The notes: generated by a model not told the origin, from the letters alone. A DNA stretch of 64,000 bases from Anthopleura xanthogrammica (GCA_964019055.1 OZ025221.1:3331713-3395712), one strand, 5' to 3'; positions 47,401-58,684 are shown, numbered from the stretch's first letter. Translations and numbers: made by a program.

Positions 47401-50015
47401 TGATTGACGTTACCTTGGCAACGATAAACAAATATTGTTGAAATTGGTTTTTATCGAATAACTCTAAAACTCGATGAGACCTAGACAAGCGGCAAACGAC
47501 ATCATCAGCTTCAAGCTATAGCAAAACGATTCCAACTATTTTAAAGAAAATCAATCTGTTAGTTTTTCAAGTAATTCGCCGAAATATTCTAAAGCCGTGA
47601 TTTTCGCACATTGAAAGTTACGGCGGCCCGAGAGATACTCAGAAAAACCGAATTACTATTAAAATACTCCAAAACAAACCCTTCCTAATACACTACCTAC
47701 TGGCTAAATACTAAAAGTTAATTCTCTTTCAAACCAGAGATCTATTTTTTTTCCTTGCGTGAATATTTTGATAAAAACACTCCTACCATATCGAGCAAAA
47801 ATATGCATTCATTTGAAAGTTATTCTGGTAGAGTGATTACAATAAACCCGTTCAACAAAATCTGTTAGTCAAAGTCTACGACTATCTGCTAGCGTTTATT
47901 AGTGTGTATTAGCCTAGTGTAACTAGCTCATGCGTGAAGACTACAACTTTATTGGTTAAATTTAGCAAGACGAAATAACGGTCTCATTCTACTGAAAAAC
48001 AATATTTTTACTGCTTTTTTTTGCTTTACAAATTTTAAACTGTAAATAAGTAATTCATTCCGTGTAAAAGATTGAATTAAAGCTTTGCCGTTTTGCCTTC
48101 TACAATCTTTCCAGTTATCCGACTTAAAAATTGAAATACATATAAATGTCAATAAACATGTATAGACTACATTCATTTGTTGTCTGTTTAATAATTTTTG
48201 TTTTAGACTATTTGTAGTCTACTTAGAGTCTATTAGCTAGTACTTGTGATTAATAGTGTGTATTAGTCTAGTAATTGTTGAACGGGTTTATTGCAATCAC
48301 TCTAGCAATTTGAACATGTTAGCCAGGTAAAATTTATCAAAATATTCACGCAAGGAAAAAAAAAAAATCTCTGGTTTGAAAGAGATTAGTGCGATATAAA
48401 TTATCAAATTAATATTAGATATACTAGTGAAATGAAATGCGTTCGGTGTAAATAATAGAATAAAGAATTAAGAGAAAAATATCATATGCCCTTGGCAGGA
48501 CTCGAACCCACGGTTTCGGTATACTAGTCCGACGTGTTAACCACTACACTACAAGGACCAACCACGCTGGTTACGCAGCCAGGCAATGTTGTATATGTGG
48601 CAACTGTGGGGGTCCAGGGCGATATTAATCTCATGGGTAAGCTGAACACCGTAAATATTTACGCACAATTGAGGATAATACTAGTGAAAATGAAATGCGT
48701 TCGGTGTGAATAATAGAATAAAGAATTAAGAGAAAAATAAAGTGCAAATAAAATAGAGTGCAAATAATATAACCGTGAAATAGATAGCAAGAAATAGGAG
48801 ATAGTTAGTGCTTAGTTAGGCAAGACATAGGAAATCAGCGAGGCATGACAGGAGCACGGGCTTTTTCTAGATCAACGACTCAGTGCACAAAAGAATGTGT
48901 TTCTGACGTTTAATGAGTTATACCGAAACCATGGGTTCGAGTCCTGCCAAGGGCATATGATATTTTTCTCTTAATTCTTTATAATATTAGATATAGTTTT
49001 GCATAATTGTTTTATTATTTATTCAAAATATTTTCTCAATTCAGTCATTTAAGAAAGCATTTCAGATAAGTTTGCAAACATTCCCTGTTGGGAAGCCATT
49101 TTTGTTTGGCGGCTATGATGACGTCAATCGTCCAACTATTAAAAAATTTATTGGACGAATGACGTTTCTTTCCAAATTTGGTCAGTCAATGTTTGTTATG
49201 AAAAATTAAGCGGGGACTGTGGGCCAATCAGAAACGGGGAAATATTTTGAACAAATAATTATTATATTTACCGTATACGAATACTTTAGAACAACGTCTA
49301 CTTTCTCTTTTTCCAACCACTGATTTCCACACTACTTCACAGCAGTAGGTGATACTTTGTCCAATTTGAGCACGGTGCAGAGTAAAGGTAACATTATTTT
49401 TGCCAAAAATTGAGAAGGAATTATCCTCCTTTTGGTGTTTGTAATACATATTTTCTCGCTTATGTCTTGAAGCCATAGAAGCTATTGTTATTTTTTTCAC
49501 GATTCGTCCAATCTCAGAGGACAAAAATGTTTCGTTATCATCCATTTCGTAATGCCAGTCCAGGCTAAAAGGACTTCCTTGTTCTACGTTGGTGTGTTCA
49601 TCTTGTACAGCGAGCCATGAAATTCCATCTACAAAAGAATACAATATCGCTTATCACTGATATGGCATTTAACGAGACCTAATGATGCAACTTTATGAGG
49701 ACAATCGATGTTACAGACTGAAGTTGACGAAAGGATGGGTCGTTCATTACAAGGATAAGGGGTAACTATTGTTGTTTTCAGTTTAGTAAGTAAAATGTAA
49801 TAACGCTGCTTCCACAAAGAGTATAAAATGATTGACATTACTGCTGTGCTCTAGCTTTGGTTCTTGTAGTTCATTTTTGCGACTTTTATCTCTATTAGCA
49901 CGTAACAATGAAAATAAGGAACTAACGTACCTGTAGGATCTCCCAGAGCGAAAAGAACATGTAGAAAGAAAACTGAACGCCATGATAGGGTTAGTTGATC
50001 ATGAAGAACGAACAT
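40463..50015 (-). CDS. Ig-superfamily type I membrane receptor with duplicated ITIM-like tail module (gene A)
   Basis: Nine coding exons: 49931..50015, 49272..49628, 46054..46305, 44606..44881, 43574..43651, 42044..42151, 41738..41762, 41628..41664, 40463..41065; 1821 bases, 606 aa, phases consistent and phase 1 between ectodomain exons. Exon 1 is a signal peptide (WRSVFFLHVLFALGDPTG). Exon 2 is a divergent V-like Ig (FSLDWHYEM, ITYCCEVVWK). Exon 3 is an I-set Ig (IKLHCNATG, VDWIRDD, GRYCCDANNGFG). Exon 4 is a third Ig-like domain (IIHIKCKADASPP, EIVVSCIPCNKYG). Exon 5 is only a 26-residue Ig remnant (VPPRFIAPIRKQYNMT|NISS). Exon 6 is transmembrane (VAVLGLLFSLSIVLNIILIA). The Gln/Pro-rich tail has a 70-residue module repeated twice, each with QPSIYQDI (fits S-x-Y-x-x-I; Tyr 483 and 553) and RIYSSLSPL. 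This suggests an inhibitory or adhesion/recognition receptor signalling through SH2 proteins. The ligand is unknown. Confidence 0.85.
40529..40948 (-). repeat. In-frame tandem duplication of 210 bp inside the tail exon of gene A
   Basis: Segments 40529-40738 and 40739-40948 are nearly identical. The unit is exactly 70 codons, so it doubles the tyrosine motif module without shifting frame. Differences are few (for example PRIYSS against SRIYSS, NNDEQ against NNEEQ). Confidence 0.9.
41277..41568 (-). mobile_element. MITE family 4, copy 2
   Basis: Inverse orientation relative to 26980..27280. It begins ACTAGTTATACAATGGTTTC and ends TTTTCTATGGTGTGGGATAA, with both palindromes recognisable. Confidence 0.85.
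42250..42556 (-). mobile_element. MITE family 4, copy 3
   Basis: Same orientation as copy 2. ACTAGTTATACAATGGTTTC ... TTTTCTATGGCGTGGGATAA, including ATGATGGGAAGGAAGAGTG and GAAATACCGACGAATATA. It lies in the intron between the Ig remnant and the transmembrane exon of gene A. Confidence 0.85.
42619..42820. repeat. Foldback MITE of ~200 bp
   Basis: Ends AATAGACCTCATCGGCTTGG and CCAAGCCGATTAGGTCTATT, with inner arms TGTAATGTTGTCCCATTTCA and its complement. Confidence 0.85.
43299..43488. repeat. Foldback MITE of ~190 bp
   Basis: AACAAATAGAAAACGTT..GTGTTTACATAGCCTGATAT is mirrored by ATATCAGGCTATGTAAACAC..AACGTTTTCCATTTGTT. The centre is CGCCTGCGGCTCGG. Confidence 0.85.
43855..44430 (+). mobile_element. 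3' end of a non-LTR retrotransposon
   Basis: The C-terminal coding tail reads FQVTAIQLWNNLSADLKKQA, then SLKSFKNVMWKKYYEEQ, and ends at a TAG near 44001. It is followed by an AT-rich 3' UTR, CCTCTTTAAATAAAGTC and a long (ATT)n tract. This is the same type of LINE tail as at 18411 but a different copy. It lies between Ig exons of gene A. Confidence 0.7.
45005..45220. repeat. Inverted-repeat element, copy shared with 30990
   Basis: The left part has TTGCGATTTTGAGCCGCCAAT; the right part has ATTGGTGGCTCAAAATCGCAA, its near complement. The remainder (45105-45215) matches 30990..31085. Confidence 0.7.
46454..46840. repeat. MITE with ~55-bp terminal inverted repeats
   Basis: AAGGGCACTAGGACACCTAAAG..GGTTGGATTT..CCCCCGATT at the left is mirrored by AATCGGGGG..AAATCCAACC..CTTTAGTTGTCCTAGTGCCTTT at the right. 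A similar end, AAGGGCATTAGGACACC, occurs at 23829. Confidence 0.8.
47723..48385. repeat. Long foldback element (~660 bp)
   Basis: CTCTTTCAAACCAGAGATCT..CCTTGCGTGAATATTTTGATA is mirrored by TATCAAAATATTCACGCAAGG..TCTCTGGTTTGAAAGAG. Inner pairs include AGTGATTACAATAAACCCGTTCAAC and a related complement, TGAACGGGTTTATTGCAATC. No coding region was recognised inside. Confidence 0.8.
48421..48985. mobile_element. Inverted-repeat element bounded by tRNA 3'-half sequences
   Basis: The left end (48462-48525) contains AAAGAATTAAGAGAAAAAT..CATATGCCCTTGGCAGGAC and the right end (about 48920-48983) contains the complement. Both arms therefore carry the 3' half of the same tRNA-like sequence. The left arm continues into a full tRNA-like cloverleaf; the right arm stops at the anticodon side. 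A 60-base segment starting ATACTAGTGAAA also recurs as a direct repeat at 48421 and 48679. Confidence 0.7.
48487..48558 (-). tRNA. tRNA-like cloverleaf, anticodon AGT (Thr) by position; possibly SINE- or element-derived
   Basis: 72 bases fold as a tRNA: a perfect 7-bp acceptor stem (GTCCTTG with CAAGGGC), a D arm GTGT-AGTGGTTA-ACAC, an anticodon arm TCGGA-CTAGTAT-ACCGA with one A-A mismatch, and a T arm GTGGG-TTCGAGT-CCTGC. A and B box matches are good. U33 and A37 flank AGT. The anticodon-stem mismatch and its place at the end of a repeat element leave doubt that it is a working gene. Confidence 0.6.
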
Positions 50016-50076
50016 ATCTAAAAATAAAAATAATAATAGGAATAATAATAATTTTATTTTTTCATAATTTTTATTT

Positions 50077-50117
<41 letters not shown>

Positions 50118-50600
50118 TAATATTAAGATACAATAAGTAAATGGATTAAGAATGTTTTGTCATATACAGGTATAGATAGTACAGCCTACACTGCCCATAG
50201 TACTCGGGCAGCCTCACCTTCAGCCGTACAAGCAAAAAATGTTTCCAACGAAACTATTATGTAAGCAGCTGGGTAGTCAAATAAGAACACCTTTAGAAGT
50301 TTTTAGTACTGCTGTAAACTTTGGCGAACAGTTACTGTTGAATTTAATTTATGACGAAGTAGAAATAGGAAATTATACGAGACTTACCTGTAAAGTGAAG
50401 TCTGATTGAGATTCTACGAGTGATTGGGCAGGAACGAAGGAGACACGTTCCCACCCTTGAAAGGGATTTCTAGCATTCTATTGTTATTCCCACCCTTTAC
50501 GATATTGGATGTGACCACTCACAGGATTTCAAAGGACTGATTGCTCAAGTTCCCGCGCTTCCTCTCACGTAACTTCTCGATATGAACGTGGAATTACGAG
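50016..50600 (-). promoter_or_regulatory. 5' flank and probable 5' UTR exon of Ig receptor gene A
   Basis: On the minus strand TTTACAG|GTAAGTCTC at about 50392 is a strong donor just upstream of the signal-peptide exon, consistent with a non-coding first exon ending there. An (ATT/TAA)n tract lies between (50039-50122). The transcription start itself was not identified. Confidence 0.4.
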
Positions 50601-50756
50601 GAATGTGGGGTCTTTATAGTATAGGCGCTCCTTTCTCTTCCAGCTTCCCCAGTCCCCCTCTCCCAAAGCGCCGGTACGCAAGCTAGGGAGGGTATTGCTA
50701 ATAGCAGAGAAGAGCGGGACTGATAATGTTGAATTCCAGGATTGATATACAGCTAT

Positions 50757-50851
50757 TTACTGGGTTACCTGTGGTAAACCAGTCATAAAATACCTTCGTT
50801 TTTTACTGGGTTACCTGTGGTAAACCAGTCATAAAATACCTTCGTTTTTTC
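50757..50851. repeat. Tandem duplication of a 46-bp unit containing a palindrome
   Basis: ACTGGGTTACCTGTGGTAAACCAGT occurs twice, 46 bases apart, followed each time by CATAAAATACCTTCGTTTTTT. The first 25 bases of each unit are self-complementary around CCTGTGG. Confidence 0.85.
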
Positions 50852-53409
50852 TTTTTTTTTTTTTTTTTCCATTATGATTTCTTATGATAAACATGAGGTA
50901 CAAAGAAGTTTATTGGGGCTTTCATTTTGATATGAAGAACTGAAGAGTAATGAGAAATATTGTTAAATCGAACGCATGCATTTTGACTCTCAGATCGATC
51001 TCTTATAAAGTCATTCAACTCACGGCTCACTCGTTAAACATTTACGAACTGTCGATTGATTTACAATTATATACGAACATAGAAAATTATAAAATGTAAA
51101 GCAATTTTGAGGGTAGTTTTGAGCAATTATTTGCTCGTCTTACCGTTCTAAACGAAGGATTCATGTAGTAAACAAATAATGCTGACCTCAAGCAAACGTG
51201 TCTCCGTCAGCTCGCTTTGCCGACTTTCTGTCTGCGACTTAATTACGTATGATAAAACTCGGACTGGAATCGGAAGGATATGGAAGTTGGACTTCACCTA
51301 AATGGGTATTTTCGAAGATGGCTTTCACTGTACATTTATAGTAGGCAGTCTTTTGAAAAACGACGAAAAAAAGAAAACGAGGGCCTCGAGAGTACGATAC
51401 ATCAGAAATATTAAAAACCAAATTACAGTCCAGCTTATTTTATAATTGATCACTCTTTTTCCACAAAGGGTGGGTCAAGGGCGCCCTAGGACCCTCACCC
51501 TGCCCCTGCCGCTGGTCCCACCCCCTCCAGGTAACCCGGTGCACGCTGCCACCAGCGTCTTGTTCAAAAAAGGTTGGTGAGGGATTTTGTTGCACGTGCA
51601 TGTTGTATGTTGCATACCAAGCCCGAAATACATTCCAAAAACTCGCGTCCTTCGTGTTTCATTAGGGTTTCCTAACACTCGAAAACATTCGAAAGCACGA
51701 GGCCGTAATCCGAAATCTAATTTCGCACTCGTTTTTTTAAATATTACGTTACGACACGTCTTACGTTACTACTTTACACAACATGGGTAGAGAAAACCTC
51801 CTTAAGCCGATAAGATAAGCCAGTTTAATAGTTCCTCGATAACTAAAGTGTTATGATGCCCCCGGGCCGCTACGTCTTCAAAATCACTTAGTCAGCTCGG
51901 TACGAGTAGCTAGCCCTCACTAAAATCAACGTTCAGTTCAAGAGATTCCTGAAAATTGGAGCTGGGATTCGTGGCCTTTCTTTATTGGGCTTGGAAATGG
52001 GATTTCAAGCAATGGGACTGGGATTTAGTCATTACTGGGATTGGGATTCTGCATAATTTTTGGCTGGGGAATGAGATTAAAGACCCCAATAAATATAAAC
52101 AAATATAGACAGCAATAAAAAGGCAAAAAAAAAATCACTGATTTCGGTTTCTAGTTAGTAAACTTTGGTTAATATATTGATATGGAACTAACGGATTGGG
52201 GCAACTACACATTGTGTAAATTACGACCAAAACCAATCCTTCTTTATGAGCCTACTGATATGAACAAAACCCTAACAGGCAGGAATCCATTGATACGTTG
52301 TTAGTTGCTACTGATGAACAACGGCTGTTTTAACTTTCAGAAATGCTTTAAATATATATACACTTACTTCTGCTTCTTGAACCATATGTTAATCTTGGAT
52401 GGTGATATATTCAATTATATTCCAAAACTGGTAATAATCTCAATCACATTTTCATTTTGTATCATAAAATAATCGAACCTAATCCTCTTAAATCTCGAAG
52501 ATGATATCCATTTGGCTCTAATAATGTGGACTGGGCGGGAAAACTGTGGCAGACCAATTGGTAAGTGATAGCTTTCGGTTTTCCTAGTTGTTTTTTGTTG
52601 TTTTGTTTTTTTGTTGTTTTTTTGACTTTATGGGTTTCCTAAATTAGCAGTATTAATAATAGTGAGACTTTAGCTAATTTCTCTTTCACTTGATTTTCGG
52701 TTTTGAAGCGAATGTTTCAGAGCTTATAAGTGGCAAAAACGAAAAGCTATTATAAAGCTTCGAAAGTGAAAGTCATGGAACACAGTATTGAGGGAGTTAA
52801 AAAAGTAAATAAAAAAAAAGCAGGGTTGGAAAGTCTTGGGATTCGGCAGATAACGTAGTCTCTCTCTTGACACATGGTTCCCTATAACCCTTTACAAAAT
52901 GAAATCACCAATGTTGGCCAGTAATTATTAATCGGAACAAAGAGAACGAATGATTTCAGTGATTTTATTTATTCACTCGTTTGATAACTTTGTACGTATT
53001 TTTTTGGTAAATCTATGAGTATTCTACCTTATAAAAATAGTAGGCAATAAAGAATATTGATTACAAAATTACAAAATTACAAATATAGAAAAACTAACAA
53101 GTTGATATTTGAGATTGCGGGCTAAATTAACTATTTGAATTTTTACATTTTTTGCATAATTGTAATTTTTTCTCATTTCGTATCGATAATTTGCCTTCTA
53201 CTTTTAACTCCATTATATGATGCATAAAAATTAGTTTTACAGGACCTTCTTGAAAATCACTAAAGTGAAGGGGCATCCTGTTAAAATATCATTATAAAAA
53301 ATTAAAAAAACTTTCGTTTTCTAGTTAGCCCCCAGAACGAGGATGAATTTCGATGGCCTGTTTTAGACCCAATGTCGAATTAGTGTTACATATATAAGCA
53401 GTTCAGATG
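50852..53409. other. Intergenic region without a recognised gene
   Basis: No convincing exon was found on either strand. The region is AT-rich with scattered runs; GGGATTGGGATT-type repeats occur near 51950-52050. Confidence 0.4.
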
Positions 53410-53707
53410 TTTTAAAGAATCCTAGTCAACTACAATGCACTGCGCGCCAAAAGCAATGCAATCCGCCATTTTCTCTGCCAGGCAAAATGGCGGTTTTGTT
53501 GGTGAAGTTTGGGAATCCAGTTCCATCGGTCTTCTTATTCAAGCTAGAAGTTTTAAAACTATCAAGATATAATAATAAGGACTTATTTTATGCTTTTTGT
53601 GAGATTTTATAAATGTTGGCAACAAGCGGTCTAAGTTAAATTTTATATGTAAACAATGATATAGGCGCCCATGCCAGTGCATTGTAGTTGACTAGGATTC
53701 TTTAAGA
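53410..53707. repeat. MITE with ~32-bp terminal inverted repeats
   Basis: Ends TTTAAAGAATCCTAGTCAAC..TACAATGCACTG and CAGTGCATTGTA..GTTGACTAGGATTCTTTAA are complements. The total length is about 298 bp. Confidence 0.85.
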
Positions 53708-53747
53708 CAGTCTTCATGGAACGATGTTTATATTCCTTTGAAGTGCA

Positions 53748-54370
53748 GTGATTATTGTAGACAGCGTTTATTACATGTCAATATTCACTTTGTTAGGGAT
53801 TTATGGGATTCAAAACTATAAGGTATTTCACTTGCAAGTAGTATCAAATAAAGGGCTGATAAATACAGAATGGTTAACATGGAGAATGACAATTAATATT
53901 ATTCCAGCACAGTGGAAACGTTTTTTGAAAAGAAGTTAGCTTTAAGAGCCGCCAGCACTAACAGATCCTAAAATCCACAGAACAATAAACATAGAAGGGA
54001 AGCGTAGAAAACTGGAACAAGTTAAAACAAAAATGGTTCATAGTGAGATAATAAAAAGGCTTTTTTCACCACTTGGCAATGAAGGTGGTGGTCACTTATA
54101 GCAGGGAAGTGAGAGGGAGTCTATCTCCCCCACCTCCCTGATTATAGGAATTGAGTCCATAGATTGGAACAAAGCATACGTCCTATTGTACAAAAGCACT
54201 AAAGATACAAAATTGAGATGCTTTCAATATATAATATTAATGAATTGTTTATATTTGAAAAGCGATTTAGTCAAATTTAAACTGACTCTTTATGTGGGGA
54301 GGAAAATGAAACAATTATAGAACATCGCTTTGCAAGATGTAAAATTTCATCAAAATTAGTATAGGAAATT
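53748..54370 (+). mobile_element. Degenerate LINE reverse-transcriptase C-terminal remnant
   Basis: Broken fragments read INTEWLTWRMTINIIPAQWK, then, after stops and frameshifts, LRCFQYIILMNCLYL and DSLCGEENETIIEHRFARC. This order resembles the zf-RVT end of L1-like LINE polyproteins (FQ..IL, C-x2-C, ET..H, C). Heavily decayed. Confidence 0.45.
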
Positions 54371-55965
54371 TTATAAAACATGCGAAGCGAAGGCATTCAT
54401 TCATCTTCATTGCCTTTGCTACAACCGACTCTTCACCAAGAACGCTAAGTCAAGAACAGCATAGAAAGTGTTAACGTTGCTGTAAAACCTTTTTAGATTA
54501 GTATTTTATGTATGATTTGAACTACAAAATACTAGAAAATAATTTTACATCTCAAGTAAAAAGCCATTTTAATGCATGTTTACAACTATTGAATGACAGT
54601 ATTGACAGCTAAACAGCGAATCAAGAAGCGACTTTTCTTTGAAAACGTACTGTGTGAAAACTAAGCCAAAGTTGAGAGTTTACAGTTCGCTAATTTAAGT
54701 TTTTTTCCTCTTAGCATTTGCTAATAACTGCTAAAACACAATTTCAAAAATACTTTTTTTGAAAACAAGTTAGCTGGACAACATCAAAAGGGATAAAAGC
54801 GACAAATATGTCGTTCAAGTTAAAAGTTTTGAAGTACAGCTTGCCGTGAACGAGTCGCCAGTGATCAGACCATGTGCTTTGGATATTATTCCCTCCTGTA
54901 GCTTGAAGAATTTCGCTGCTATTTTCTTTGAATGGTGAATTATCTGAAGATTTTATTATTTCAAGACTGGATTGACAACTTAGGATCAATTAACTTGTGA
55001 TAAATAGCTGAATTCGTCTCTCTACAACTACTCGACAGTTTGCCGGTAAGATTTGATCTTAACTATTTTCAAAACAAAAAACGAGCCTCTACTCGCTGTG
55101 TTTTTTCGCTAAACGGAAAGAAATTTGCTTTAAAACTATTGTTAGCTGTTTTCTACATATTGTACAATTATGGTAGATGTGGTGTTGAATATATTTTTCG
55201 AGAAGACCATAGAAGAAAACAGGTAGTAAAACGAGAACATTCAAAACTCCAACTCAAATTGTTTGGCGAAAACTAGAAAGAAAAAACGACTATCTACTAC
55301 AAAACATGATTTATTACGTCTTGAATTTGTCTAGTTATCATAATTTGAGGCCTTCCTATGTGTGTATTGAACAGTTTTCTGAAATTTTTGCATTTTAATC
55401 TATAAAACACTGATTTTTTTGGGAATTTCACTCATTTCACTGGGGAAATTTGCCGCTTTTGGCCGTGTTTCCATAGCGACCTAATTGGTACTCCCGCGGA
55501 GTACCAATTAACGCTCTAATTGTACTCCTCTAGACCAATCAGAATCGAGTAATTTTGTCGTGCGTACTATAATTTGTAGAAATAAGACATGTGTTAGAAA
55601 CATGTGAAATTTAGACTAAAATCTTGAAGTAATAATGGTTAGTAACAGCTGACTTCCCACCTTGACCTGAGACCACATTCGATTCTTCAATTGTCGCATA
55701 ACACTCATCTAGCTATAGGTCCAGCACAACAGCATCTATTGGATCCTGGTAGGGATCTTCAGAATGACAAGGGTAACGTTTGGGTTAAGAAAGGAGTCGT
55801 GCAAAACAGACACCTGAACCAACTTTAGCGATAACAACAACGTCAACAAGCACAAAGACATTAGCAAGGAAGACGATAAGACAACAGCATCATGCATAGA
55901 GCCAAATGCACTGTAACAAAAACTTTCATTGATGCAAACATTATGAAAGCGACTGTCTATAACAA
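54371..55965. other. Intergenic region; perfect short palindrome at 55482
   Basis: A minus-strand open frame (54744..54989) is present but has no recognisable family or splice context. At 55482..55510 the arms TAATTGGTACTCC and GGAGTACCAATTA are exact complements separated by three bases. Confidence 0.4.
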
Positions 55966-57410
55966 TCGACCAAAAATCGGCACAAGTCAAAAAATCGATT
56001 TTGCTCATATTTGGTTTATTGAATGCCCTTAGTATGAATCAAATCGAGGTCTTGTTAGTTTTGCAAAATTTTACTTTATTTCCAGGAAATTTACAAAAAT
56101 CAATTTCGGCCAAATGCATTGAAAAAATGACCGCCGAATTTTATTAGTTCAAGTCACGGCGGTGGAGGTAACGCAACAAGTTGTTCACAGTTGAAATATG
56201 GCCAAATACTTGCCGGATCGTAAAGAGACTCCAACGAAACAGTTGAAATTATTTGCCCAGAGAACTTTCTTTTGATTCTGATCAAGAGGAATAAGTAAGA
56301 GAGCACATCTCCGTGCCCTATGATAATTATGTGAAAATCTATTTTTAGCTCTTCGAGCAGTCTGAACTATCTTATTATGGGATTCCTGATTCAGTTCAGA
56401 CTTCTAGAAAAATAGATTTTCAACTTTATTTTCATGGGGATAGACCTATGTATGGGTCTCTTACTTTATACTCTCTTGTTCTGATAGAAATACATAAGAT
56501 AATCTTTTGGGCATAGGTTTTGAATGATTTGGAATCTATGGACATAATTTTTACGCCGCATTACAAGGCCACAATGTGCATTTTCGAATTATCGTCAAAT
56601 AGTGATAGAAAAGCAACCTCAACGGAACAGTACAAATTATTTGCCAAGAGATTTTTACATAAAACGTAAAATATTCTAAATGAAACACAACCAAAGGGAA
56701 AAGGAATGTCTATTATTTCGATAAAAAAGACCGACCAAAAAAAAAGATAAGTGGTTTCGCTGTAGGATACCTTTATTTTTGGGGCCGTTTACACGGGAAA
56801 AAGTTGTCCCTGGTTGAAGGGACACCCTCCTACCCGAGACAACTATACCGAGCGTTTATATGGGAAAAAACTTGTCCCTATCACCAGGGTCAATCGATTT
56901 GGTCGTCAGAGAGAGGAATGGGAAGAGTACGGTACGCATGCTCAGGATGTAGATGTCTCGAGGTTTGTCTCGGCTAGGCGAGATAAAGTGTTTACATGGA
57001 CAAAAGTTGTCCCGGTTGGTAGGGTAACCCTCTGTATGGAAGGAGGGTAACACTACCAGTAGGGTAACCTCCCTAGCCGAGGCAATTCAAATTATCTCAT
57101 GTAAACGCTCGACGCTGATTTACTGAAGAATAAGAGAAATGTTAGCTCGCCTAGGGTGACCCTGGCAGGAGGATAACCCTCCTACCAGGGACTTTTCCCC
57201 ATGTAAACGGCCCCTAAATTCCGTGATCTCAGCGGTCATTTTTTCGATGCAATTGGCCGAAATTGATGTTTGTAACTTTCCTAGAAATAAAGTTTTTTTT
57301 TTCAAATCTAAGAACATCTCGATTAATGTCATACCAAGGGCTATATTCATAAACAAAAAACGAGCGAAATCGAGGGTTTTGGCTTGTGCCACTAAAAGTC
57401 GATTTTGGTT
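55966..57410. mobile_element. Large foldback element (~1.45 kb) with a second foldback nested inside
   Basis: The ~190-bp ends are inverse repeats of each other: CCAAAAATCGGCACAAGTC... left; ...GCCACTAAAAGTCGATTTTGG right, with TTCGGCCAAnTGCATnGAAA and its complement inside. Within it, 56780..57215 is a second palindromic element (GGGGCCGTTTACACGGG / CCCCATGTAAACGGCCCC) rich in ACCCTCCTACC blocks. No transposase was recognised. Confidence 0.75.
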
Positions 57411-57598
57411 GATTTTTAGCGGACAGACCCTCTTATAAATATTTTATCGACGCTTTGAAGATAGCTGGCATATAAATACTAGCTTATAGCATGTGTATAT
57501 GAAAAGGTCATCCTGGGACCTCCTCTCTAAAAACCACTTCCCCAGTCCTCTCTTACTCAATACAATAATCTTAAGTTAAGGTGGATCCCAAATAATTC

Positions 57599-58684
57599 AG
57601 GGCGAAGTTTGCTCAACTTTATTTCCGCTCGCGTCGCAAAACTATCGCATCAACTTAACTACATTTTTCATATATTGTAATTTGATTATCTTTTAAGAAT
57701 TCAAAAAATTCTCACAATTCTAAACTGGGTGGTCCATTGATGTAGGTAGTTTGAAGAAAAACTTGGAGGCGTTGTGATTGTGATTTTGGGAACAACTCTC
57801 ATTTTAAGGTGTCCAACGCCTTTTAGTAAATAACTTTATTCCATGAGTTTTTAAGATTTAGCACTAATTTTTCGTTAAGGAATATAAACAATACCTAAAA
57901 ATAGATATATCAAAAATGCAAGGCAATCCATTAAATGGTGATCTTTCTACAGCCCAATGTTTTGTATGCTTGAAATTTTAGGTTCGATTTTGGACCGTCG
58001 TCATAACTTTTTCCTGCCCAACATTTGCCATTCTAATTTACACACAGGCTGCATTTGTGATAGATGAGAAGATTCTGAAATTTTCTGAAAAACCGTGCAC
58101 GAGGATGAGGAGAAAAAAGCCAAAACCTAAAAATATCATTATCTTGATGTAGGTTAATCATCCAGTAGGGTAAATAACTAACAAATTCAATCACCTTACT
58201 GGACATAGGAAACCGTCAAAACAGACGACGTTTCGACCGATACCATAGGCCTTCATCAGGTCTAATGATGATTGTCACGCAACAGAACGTTACTTGACAA
58301 TCGACGAGGAACGTCTTGTAACGCTGGGTCCCATACGTGCGATAAATTGAACCTCACCATAGAAAATACAGCCAATCAGAAAGCAGGAAAGCCGTTGTAT
58401 ATTCGTCGGTACTTCACTATTCCTTCCCATCATTTACTGTGCATTAAATTTACGCATTTGTATTTTCTATGGTGTGGGATAAAATGGTTATACAATGGTT
58501 TCTCATGCCATACCGTGGTCACGGCTCGTGTGTATACTAGAAACTACAAGTGACTTGTGGGATATTCCACGGTATACCACTCGAAACCATTGTATAACTA
58601 GTATCTATATATTAAAAATCCAGTTAAGGTGACGTGATAGTTTTGCGAAGCGAGCGAGAATAAAGTTGAGCAAAACTCGCTCTG
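57599..58684. mobile_element. Foldback element (~1.1 kb) carrying MITE family 4 copy 4
   Basis: Ends GAAGTTTGCTCAACTTTATT..TTTTGCGAAGCG-type sequence (CGTCGCAAAACTATC / GATAGTTTTGCGAAGCG) are inverse repeats. Inside, 58352..58607 is a family 4 MITE in the orientation of copy 1. The phrase GACGACGTTTCGACC..CTTCATCAGG at 58225 also resembles one at 26069. Confidence 0.7.

Noticed and set aside
54744..54989. 81-residue minus-strand open frame as a possible tail exon of gene B
   Set aside because: No tyrosine or tail-like motif is present, and no acceptor in the needed phase 2 was convincing.
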